The position numbers were made by a program, and so were the translations under genes. A stretch of DNA of 16,849 bases, taken from contig MU617080.1 in the NCBI GenBank assembly GCA_025201705.1, positions 7,378 to 24,226 on the forward strand, written 5' to 3'. This document shows positions 10,067 to 16,849 of the stretch, piece by piece. Source of the DNA: Dissophora ornata (Eukaryota; Mortierellomycota; Mortierellomycetes; Mortierellales; Mortierellaceae). Below the pieces are notes generated by a model that saw nothing but the letters and a program-made list of their open reading frames with translations, was not told where the DNA came from and made no database searches. Position 1 is the first letter of the stretch, and every line of letters begins with the position of its first letter.

Positions 10067-10072
10067 AATAAA
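10067..10072 (+). terminator. Poly(A) signal AATAAA of aminotransferase gene
   Basis: AATAAA lies 55 nt after the TAG stop of the aminotransferase gene, in an A/T-rich context. Confidence 0.65.
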
Positions 10073-10508
10073 CCCCAAGCAAATACCCCATATCCGCGGT
10101 TCTTCTCCATAGTCTTTTTTGGATGCGTCTCGATGCTTTCCCAGCTGTGACGCGTTTATTCAAACAAAAAAATGCTGCCTCCTAAAATTAGCGCTTGGTC
10201 GCGCTTGCCGCCAAGCAATCAGCTCTCACATTCCATCTCGTTCTTGTCTTCACTCATTTCTCGCAATCGGCTACACATCTTCGTTGGACATCATCTCTCG
10301 CATCACAGGACAAAATCACTCGAAACAGGATTAGCAGCAAAGAGACGACACTATGGTATAGAGAGCGGGTTGCCCTAGAGCGCTTGTCTGGCAGGGACAT
10401 CAAGCACCGGCTTGCCTCTTAACCAAGCTTGTCTTCATTCCTTCTTCATCCAACGTCAAAAAGGCATCTACAGCAGACAGACAGAACTTGCTGTCGGACG
10501 CGCAGCCG
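10073..10508. other. Intergenic region with promoter of TVP23
   Basis: No coding region is supported. A GCGCTTG direct repeat and a small hairpin (GCTTG-CCGC-CAAGC, 10203-10216) lie about 300 bp before the TVP23 start. No clear TATA box is seen. A leader without an earlier ATG runs into the start codon at 10509. Confidence 0.5.
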
Positions 10509-11626
10509 ATGGGCATCAACTCACTCGAGCCAGACCTTGAGGCTGGTGGCCAGCCATCGATCCTGAAGCAGTCGAGGTATGACACTATGAGGTCCAGTTC
10601 ATCAATTTGCGCCAGTCCAGTCAGGGGCACAGTGACAACAAGGGAATCGTCCCCGAGAACGACCAAAAGGGGTGGCAAATATGTAAATGGATGAAGGAGC
10701 CAACTTGACAGGAATCACGACCTCTTTTTACCGCCAAGATGATGATGTTGAAGAACAGAGAAAAAAACAGCGAGATGGACTCAACATCTGTCAATTCTGG
10801 GAAAAGTGATAAATGTTGGAAAATGTCTCCTCGGAGTGGAACAGGGCAAACTTTCGTGCTGAAAGGAAAAACAGGACCCTTCACTGTTCGCAATGGCCAT
10901 TTTTTTTTTCAACCTCTAAGTCTCTTTTTTTTTCACCTCTTACAACTTACTCTGAATAGCCACCCAGTGTGCCTGATTTTCCATTATTTGTTCCGTGTGG
11001 CGGCTATCTGCATCTACTTTTTCGGGACCTGGTTTACAGACAACTTTGTGTTGATCTTTGTGTTGTGCGTGCTGATGCTCGTATTCGACTTCTGGACCGT
11101 CAAAAACGTCTCGGGTCGTCTGTTGGTCGGTCTCCGATGGTGGAACGAGAACAAGGAGGATGGCACAACCACGTGGCTTTTTGAGTCGCGCGATGTAAAG
11201 CTTTTTTCTTTTTCGTCTAATGTACCTCTTAGTGGAAGCTCGCAAATCACCAATGATGGAGATCAAGGGACTGAATACAATCTCCTTTTCGCTCTACTTT
11301 GGTGTAAATACTTCTAGCCAAGCCGCCCCCTCAACCCAGTCGACTCGCGCCTGTTCTGGACTGGTCTCTATGTCGCACCCGCGGTCTGGGTCGTGTTCGG
11401 AATCTTGTGCATCTTGACGTTCAAGCTGACGTGGTTGTTGATCGTTGCAGTTGCCTTGGCATTGAACTTTGCGAACGTGATTGGATACACGCAATGCGAC
11501 AAGGATGCGAAGCAAAAGTGGGCCAGTGGATTCGCTTCCAATATGTTGGGCGGAGCAAGCGCCGGCGGATTGATGGGCGGATTGATGAGCAGGGGTCTCT
11601 CCCGCATGGCTGGATCCATGTTCTAA
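10509..11626 (+). CDS. TVP23: Golgi membrane protein Tvp23 (FAM18 family)
   Basis: Exons 10509-10576, 10960-11194 and 11318-11626 encode 203 aa, near the length of yeast Tvp23 (199 aa). The introns are GTATGA...TAG (383 nt) and GTAAAG...TAG (123 nt). The first join makes QSSHPVCLIF and the second ESRDPSRPLNPVDSRLFW. Family marks are SHPV, DFWTVKNVSGRLLVGLRWWNE, the W-FESR segment and SRLFWTGLYVAP. Four hydrophobic helices lie at about 27-45, 50-68, 118-135 and 138-157, and a Gly/Met-rich tail follows. Tvp23 is an integral protein of late-Golgi (Tlg2-containing) vesicles that acts with partners such as Yip4/Yip5 in trafficking. That role comes from yeast. The small first exon (22 full codons) is the least certain part, but it has an ATG, the right phase and no competing upstream ATG. 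The gene converges on the fucosyltransferase-like gene. Confidence 0.9.
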
Positions 11627-11746
11627 GAGTAAGAAGAGAAAAAAAGACATAGGAATGGCATATCGGATACGACGATACGATACGAGAAAAGTTGGATATG
11701 AACATGACAATGTATAAATCCTGAAGCAGAAAAGTAAAAAAAAAAC

Positions 11747-11752
11747 AATAAA
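11747..11752 (+). terminator. Poly(A) signal AATAAA of TVP23
   Basis: AATAAA lies 120 nt after the TAA stop of TVP23, right after an A run. It is only about 45 bp from the opposing signal of the convergent gene. Confidence 0.6.
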
Positions 11753-11796
11753 GAATACCATATGAACATCACGACGAAGTGGGCTGCTGGTGTTTT

Positions 11797-11802
11797 TTTA
11801 TT
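11797..11802 (-). terminator. Poly(A) signal AATAAA of the fucosyltransferase-like gene
   Basis: On the minus strand AATAAA reads 11802 to 11797, 54 nt after the TGA stop at 11856-11858. Together with the TVP23 signal it implies that the two convergent mRNAs end very near one another or overlap. Confidence 0.6.
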
Positions 11803-11855
11803 GTTGTTATTTGTAGGCACATTGCCTATCTGCTATATCAGACTAGATGAGCGGC

Positions 11856-13963
11856 TCACTCGTACAAAAGATCTTCGCCAAGTTCGCGCAACATGACCCT
11901 TTCCAAGGAATGAGAGTCTTGATCATTATCCGGGATCTTGCTATAAAATAGGTTTCTCCAAGGCCACAAAAGCATCCTCCGCGCGCTCTTGGATGTGATC
12001 AGCAACAATACAATCATGCCTACACAGAGCACAAGGATCAAGACCAACAGGTAAAACATCTCAAACGGGGGCGGAATCGCCTTGTCCCCGAGTCGCTGCT
12101 GTTGAACGAGAGTTTCAGCAGTCGTGGGAGTGGTTTCGCCTGCATGGTGAATGACAGCAGGAGACACATTGCCTGATTGGATCCAAGTATCCGAAGGCGG
12201 GTCATGTTTGGGTTGATCGAATGTCACCTTGACGCCGATGGAGTGGACAATTGGTTGCTTTGTAAGGTACTCCTCGCTCTGATGTTGGAGGTACTCGTCG
12301 TATGCCTTCATCTGTACAGGAAGGCCAGGTAGATATCGTGGCTCGGATTCGCAAGTCGACAACATGAAGGTCGCACTGTCCTCAGTTGTACTCTCGCGCG
12401 TCTTCGTTGTCGTCGTCAACGCCGTCCAGCTTTTGCTCTCAGAGATGTCGTGCGCCAGTTGACAAATCCCACAGTACGCACCGTGAAGATCAGGGCCCCA
12501 AGCATCGACTGCAGCAGTAGCGTTGACTTTCACATCTAGAGACTCTTTTGTAGAGGTATCCTTGTTAAATGTCTGCTTAAATAAAGATGAGAGATTCAAC
12601 TTTCCACTGCCATCGCGCGATACTGCTCGAGGGGGGATTTTGTAGCCAAGTCGGTCTAGATACAAGGTGTCACTTCTGTCCAGACCATCCAATTCTTGAG
12701 CCAGAAGCTCTGGAGCAATAAACGTGTCCAGTCGAATCAGGGCGTCCTTTGTAGGAGAGAAGCGCGTGTAATCCTTGGGTCCGTCAACAATAGGGATGGC
12801 ACCAACGACCAGAGCATCGGCGAGTGTGGAAGTGACATAATCCTGGCAGTTGACTGTTTCAAGCGCAAAGACGAACTTGTAGTCGACCATGATCTCTTGA
12901 GGCGAGTAAGGTTCTGGGTGAGACGAGATAGTATACATGATTTTGATTAGAATCGTGGACATGTTTGTTAACGTTAATCAATAAAGCTATCATTCCCGGA
13001 AAAAGAAAAACTTACTCTGGGAATCGGGATGGATGGGCCAAGCTGTGTTGTTCATGCAAGGCCCGTAAATATCAATATCCATCATCTTGACCAGCTCCCT
13101 TATGTAATTTTCGCGACCACTCGGTGAATCCTTGCACTCTTCCGTATTATCCCCCTCTTTGTTGACGATCCATACAGCCGGCGCCTTGCCGCCGTCCGTC
13201 TTTGCCAAAGCCCGAAGTCGATTCTTTTCCGTCAGGTCCACTTTTGGAGGTGCTGTCACTGCCTCCAAAAATGCGTTACGCGCATTGGGTGGTGACGATG
13301 ACGATGATGATGATGATGATGCTATTAACAGCGATTCTTCGACGGGTGTAGACGGTCGAAAGTGCGTTTCGACAAAGTCTGCATCGAAACTATATGACCA
13401 CAAATGCGTGAACGGAAACCCGGACAGAGTCTTGGCAAGCCTTGGGTCATTTGGAGAATCGAATACTGCGATAATAATACAACACATCAAAGTTATCGTT
13501 AGAAAAAAAAAATACAGAAACAGCATTGTTGCGCTGAACGTTGAACATTGACAAGAACGCTTCCCTCCCCCCCGCCACTCATACCAGAATTGAGAACCCA
13601 GGCCTGAAAAGCATCGCGTTGCGTTCCTGGCATGTCACTTGTATCGATCTCTGATCCCTGGAACAGGACCACGCTTGCCTTCTTCTTTCCCTCCCCTTCT
13701 CCTCCAAGTAGCAGACTCCGGTCCTGTGAAATCGTACACGTGAAGTCCAGCCCGCAGTCGCTCAACACGAACGGAAGTTCGAGCTGAGGTTGAGGTTGAA
13801 GTTGGTATTGAGGCGGTGGGGTCCACCAGAGAATGGGGTGGTCAATCGCAAGCATCTCTTTGCTTTTCAGGGTCTTTGTCGTCGTAGTATTCGTCGTGAT
13901 GGTGTCATTTTTGATGGCAATGTCTTCGGATATAGCCTTGGTTACGATTGGAGGCACCGGCAT
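11856..13963 (-). CDS. GT10 (alpha-1,3-fucosyltransferase-like) glycosyltransferase with C-terminal membrane helix
   Basis: Minus-strand exons 13963-13585, 13465-13016 and 12913-11856 encode 628 aa. The introns are GTATGA...CAG (119 nt) and GTAAGT...CAG (102 nt), and phases match. GT10 marks in order: AWVLNSVFDSP, HLWSYSFDADF, AVWIVNKE, SGRENYIRELVKMMDIDIYG, then YKFVFALETVNCQDYVT and IPIVDGP-DYTRF. A CGIC motif follows further on. Family enzymes move fucose from GDP-fucose to glycans in the Golgi. Odd points: the usual T-E-K after DYV is T-S-T (S305, T306). There is no N-terminal anchor after the first ATG. A strong membrane helix lies at about 562-584, followed by KSARR and a short tail, which suggests a lumenal N-terminus and cytosolic C-terminus. 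Sequons at N19, N25 and in CMNNT agree with a lumenal body. Activity as a fucosyltransferase is therefore uncertain, while the family assignment is firm. A nine-Ser run interrupts the N-terminal domain. Confidence 0.87.
13294..13320. repeat. GAT/GAC triplet repeat coding polyserine
   Basis: Nine GAT or GAC triplets on the + strand read as nine Ser codons (TCA/TCG) in the minus-strand fucosyltransferase-like gene. The repeat lies in exon 2 between two conserved blocks, so it is probably a surface loop. Length polymorphism is likely. Confidence 0.85.
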
Positions 13964-14282
13964 TGTGTTCGTTGCCACAGTAAGTGTTTGATTGATGTGA
14001 AGGAAAAAAAAAAAAAAAAAGAAGCAAGAAACGAGCGATAAGGATAGGTGCTGAATAGGATGATAACTGTGGATTTTCGTCAATCCTCGAGAAATGCTAC
14101 ACTTCACTTTATTGAGGGTATAAGGGTGATCGCTCAAGGGCCGTTCGGAATCCCGCGCTACAAAAAAAAAAAAATTCCGATCCTTGCTTACAAGAACTGG
14201 ACGACTAATTTCCTAGCCCCTACAATGGGTCGTTCTTTAATACCCCCCCTTTCTCTCTCAGAATGATACCACCTGGATCTAC
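13964..14282 (-). promoter_or_regulatory. 319-bp gap between LRR gene and fucosyltransferase-like gene
   Basis: Both flanking genes run on the minus strand, so this gap must hold the 3' end of the LRR gene and the promoter of the next. A minus-strand AATAAA at 14113-14108 is the only clear poly(A) signal, 170 nt after the LRR stop. A T17 run on the minus strand (plus-strand A17 at 14004-14020) lies just before the fucosyltransferase ATG. No minus-strand ATG occurs anywhere in this gap. A weak CTTATA at 14124-14119 is the only TATA-like element seen. Confidence 0.5.
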
Positions 14283-16568
14283 CTATGCCCTCTCGCTTTG
14301 TCTCTGCCTGACTTCCTTTAGAAGCGTCCGCCGGTGCAATAGAGGGACCCCTCGACAACTCGTCAGATCCAAACTAGTCAGTGCTGGACACGCCTCCACC
14401 ACCCGCTCCACAGCCTCCTGATCTATCCGCGTATTCGCCAACGACAGCCGATTCAGTCTCCGGAACCGACTCAATACTGATGCGGACTCATCATCCATCG
14501 GTGTCTCGTCCAATCCTAGTTCCTCCAACACATTATTATCTGCCAGCACCACTTGATCCTCAAATGACCATTCCACGAACTCAGGGCTGTCGTGTGGTAT
14601 AAGGAGACCTGCCAGTGTCGCAGATCGGCATTGTGTATAACCCAGTTCAAGGCGTCTCAGATACGGGGAGAGCCGTTTGAATAGCAAATGCAGATTATGA
14701 TATGGTTGATTCGACTGACCAATCTGAGGATTGCCAAAGAGCGATAGCGTGTGCAGACGGAACTCTGGTTGGATATCGGGCATCGGTACCAACAATGGCG
14801 CAAACGGGTCAGGATAGGTTGTTAAGGTTGATAGAGAGTTTTCGGCAGAGCCATCGATGGACTTTAATTCCAATTCCGATTCCAGTCCGGGCTCTGGTGC
14901 GAGGTATGGACAGAGTTGATCCAAGAGATTGTCACGGATTGGTACCTGGCCACAACTGAGGTAGCCCATTAGGAGTGTGTGTAGACTGTGGAGAGGTAGC
15001 CTTTTGAAGAGCGCTAGGAGGTCTGTCGGCGAGGTTATTTTGAGTCGCGTAAGGTTCAGTTTTTCGAGGTGGGTCTGGGCCTTGGACTTGAATCTGCATG
15101 ATCCCTCCACCACAGCCTCGTGCAACGTGGAGGAAGTAGAAAGTGCTTCGTGTTCCTCTTCTTCCCACACACAAAATTGAGCGATAATTGCAGTACGCGT
15201 GACATTGGTGGCGGAGATGTCTAATCGTCTCAAAGATTTCCCGCAAAACCTCAGTAAGACCTTCAACCCTCGATCGCCCAGTTTTGTTGTTGAGATTTTG
15301 AGATTCTCGAGTGCGTGTAGTGGTGGCGACAAAGGTCTCGCAGTCGAAGATGACCCATTGCTTGGTGCACCGCCCCCCAACTCCGCAGCCACTTCCTTCT
15401 CGACTTCCAAAAACAATGCATCCTTCACATTCACGATCCCCGCCATCTTCAACACCTTCAACTCGCGACATTGCATCACTAGCTGTTTGATCCCTTTCGT
15501 CGTCGGTGCCGCCACAAAGCTGATGTTCAGCTCTTGTAGCACCTGCCCTGGCAGGTTCGCCAGCGTCAGGTCTCCGACTTTGGTGCATCCCTTGAGAGAG
15601 AGTCTTGTTAGATTCGGACATGCCCCTACCAATTGCGCCAGGGTCCTATCGGGCAGATCACTCATGTAGTTTAGATTGATCCGCTCCAGTTGTGGGCCCA
15701 GGTTGAGGGTGTGTAATATGTAGCCGCGGAGGGTAGCGTCTGTCACCTGGGAAGGAATAATCCCCTCGAGATCCAGTTCTGTGATGTAACCATTACCAAT
15801 ACGATTACGTCCGTCACTTCCTCTCCCTCCTGCATCCGCACCAGCAGCGCCATGTTCTGGCGGGAAGAACAGACTCGTCCAGACCTTGGTTGACAACAGT
15901 TCAGGTCTTGCATGCCTCAGAAACCTGAAAAGCTTTGTGGACAGGTAAAACGGTAATTCCTGAACCTGTCTCCGGAATCCAGCCCCTCGCCGCCGCTCCA
16001 TTGCCAACTGTTGCCGTCGTCGGCGCAATTGCAAATAAAGACTCTCGCTTCCTCTTACTCCTCCTCGGTGCGGTGGTGTAGTGGCGATCTGGTCCGGAGG
16101 TGTCGCCACATCGCTGGCGAGATACTTGAAATCCTTGACGATAGCATGCATACAAAAAGTTCCCAAGCTGTAAACCACCCGTGGGTGTTGTTGCTGCGGA
16201 GACGTCTCGCTTTTCTGACGGTGGTTTACTGACGAGTGTAGATCCGAAGCGGACATCATGAGACTGGCTGCAAACGCCAATTGATCATGCTCCAAAGTGT
16301 CGTCATACCGATTGGTAGTCGAGGTCAAAATTCGCCGCCGTACTGCATCCTCGTAATCTCTGAGCGTCTCGATTTCCTTCTCAGAGTCCTCTTCGTCATT
16401 GTCGTCGTCGTCGTCGTTGTCGTCGTCAGTGACCTTGCTGCGCCGAGATCGTTTCGAGACAGCGGATACTTTCCCCCTTTTTCTGCTAGAAGTAGGTATC
16501 TGTTTCGATTTCGATGTTCCTTTTGCTCCTGATATGGCAGTTTCAGTTCGATCTCGTTTTGGGGGCAT
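14283..16568 (-). CDS. Leucine-rich-repeat protein (RNI/AMN1-like), probably nuclear
   Basis: A single long exon reads from ATG 16568 to TAG 14283 and encodes 761 aa. The N-terminus is highly basic (PPKRDR, SRKRGK, SKRSRRSK within the first 46 residues), which suggests a nuclear signal. An acidic Asp/Glu run follows at about 48-64, then a helical linker with an Arg-rich stretch at 182-200. LPFYLSTKLFRFL (about 205-217) looks like a degenerate F-box or LRR cap, but this is weak. From about residue 262 to the end, leucine-rich repeats of the cysteine-containing RNI type recur (LTRLSLKGCTKVGD, LQELNIS, LKVLKMAG, LRRLDIS, LRRLELGY, LNRLSLAN, LTSLDLTSCRG). Such folds bind proteins, for example in ubiquitin ligases or, as in Rad7, in DNA repair. 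No catalytic domain is present, and the exact role is unknown. An alternative first exon at 16839-16701 joins in frame at 16552, so the N-terminus is not fully settled. Confidence 0.85.
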   Translation of the reverse strand: MPPKRDRTETAISGAKGTSKSKQIPTSSRKRGKVSAVSKRSRRSKVTDDDNDDDDDNDEEDSEKEIETLRDYEDAVRRRILTSTTNRYDDTLEHDQLAFAASLMMSASDLHSSVNHRQKSETSPQQQHPRVVYSLGTFCMHAIVKDFKYLASDVATPPDQIATTPPHRGGVRGSESLYLQLRRRRQQLAMERRRGAGFRRQVQELPFYLSTKLFRFLRHARPELLSTKVWTSLFFPPEHGAAGADAGGRGSDGRNRIGNGYITELDLEGIIPSQVTDATLRGYILHTLNLGPQLERINLNYMSDLPDRTLAQLVGACPNLTRLSLKGCTKVGDLTLANLPGQVLQELNISFVAAPTTKGIKQLVMQCRELKVLKMAGIVNVKDALFLEVEKEVAAELGGGAPSNGSSSTARPLSPPLHALENLKISTTKLGDRGLKVLLRFCGKSLRRLDISATNVTRTAIIAQFCVWEEEEHEALSTSSTLHEAVVEGSCRFKSKAQTHLEKLNLTRLKITSPTDLLALFKRLPLHSLHTLLMGYLSCGQVPIRDNLLDQLCPYLAPEPGLESELELKSIDGSAENSLSTLTTYPDPFAPLLVPMPDIQPEFRLHTLSLFGNPQIGQSNQPYHNLHLLFKRLSPYLRRLELGYTQCRSATLAGLLIPHDSPEFVEWSFEDQVVLADNNVLEELGLDETPMDDESASVLSRFRRLNRLSLANTRIDQEAVERVVEACPALTSLDLTSCRGVPLLHRRTLLKEVRQRQSERA
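16394..16427. repeat. GTC triplet repeat coding an acidic run
   Basis: Mostly GTC triplets with two GTT units on the + strand read as Asp and Asn codons on the minus strand, giving the acidic run of the LRR protein directly after its basic N-terminus. This juxtaposition of basic and acidic blocks is common in nuclear proteins. Confidence 0.75.
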
Positions 16569-16849
16569 TATTTTTAACACGTCCAAGTGGGGTTGAGCAA
16601 TGCCCGAATGGAGGGAGCAGGGAATGAATGATTAAGGGAACAAAAAAAAAGAAAACAAAGAGAAGAAACGAATGAGAGCGAAGCGAGGACACACACTCAC
16701 GCATCAAGGCGATTTTAGAGTTTGGTGACTGCACTTTGTTCACTTTTTGCCACCGAAAATTCTTGGAACATTCATTTTTTATTTTTTGGTGGCGCATCAA
16801 AAGCATCACTGGGTCATCAGTCGTTGAATCATAGGTCATGGGAGGGGGG
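16569..16849 (-). promoter_or_regulatory. Upstream region of the LRR gene
   Basis: On the minus strand this stretch has a long T/C-rich tract (about 16620-16690) just before the LRR start, typical of a fungal promoter/leader or of an intron's 3' half. An open frame from ATG 16839 ends in a good donor, GTGAGT at 16700-16695. This allows an alternative upstream exon, described under findings. Otherwise nothing is recognised. Confidence 0.45.

Noticed and set aside
10739..10863. Box C/D snoRNA in TVP23 intron 1 (ATGATGA ... CTGA)
   Set aside because: The flanks of the two boxes do not pair into a terminal stem and the elements are short. It is kept only as a possibility to test.
15901..16155. 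Minus-strand short frames inside the LRR gene
   Set aside because: They are shadows of the 761-aa frame, whose LRR periodicity is clear.
1..16849. tRNA, rRNA, CRISPR array, transposon or insertion sequence
   Set aside because: No cloverleaf, no regularly spaced direct repeats, no transposase or reverse-transcriptase motif and no long terminal repeats were seen on reading both strands.

Overview
The window looks like nuclear DNA of an early-diverging fungus, most likely of the Mortierella type. This is inferred from short GT–AG introns (about 97–383 nt), CT-rich tracts just upstream of start codons, AATAAA signals after stop codons, and a compact eukaryotic gene set without bacterial operon features. 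Species assignment is inference only. Six protein-coding genes can be supported, and their exon joins keep frame and rebuild family motifs. I found no RNA gene, CRISPR array, transposon or insertion sequence.

Left to right: 1–1148 is non-coding as far as I can see and ends in a CT-rich promoter with five decamer repeats. 1149–1955 (+, 3 exons) is a small WW-domain protein with a probable N-terminal double lipid anchor and a C-terminal DFGGG repeat. 2606–6653 (+, 2 exons) is a large protein of unknown function with a long charged helix, a glutamine tract and two C-terminal CCHC zinc knuckles. 6654–8161 is a 1.5 kb gene-poor stretch with a G-run cluster, a Gcn4-like site and a TATA box. 8162–10012 (+, 3 exons) is an Aro8/KAT II-type PLP aminotransferase with all key active-site residues. 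10509–11626 (+, 3 exons) is the Golgi membrane protein Tvp23. 11856–13963 (-, 3 exons) is a GT10 fucosyltransferase-family protein. 14283–16568 (-, single exon or with an alternative upstream exon) is a nuclear-looking leucine-rich-repeat protein.

The genes do not form an obvious pathway. Tvp23 and the fucosyltransferase-like gene are tail-to-tail, with poly(A) signals about 50 bp apart, and both are expected in the Golgi/secretory system. The most unusual item is the fucosyltransferase-like gene. Its usual donor-site Glu-Lys pair is replaced by Ser-Thr, it has a C-terminal rather than N-terminal membrane segment, and the signal-peptide-like sequence upstream is in frame but has no ATG. The WW protein's combination of acylation signal, WW domain and glycine repeat is the second point of interest.
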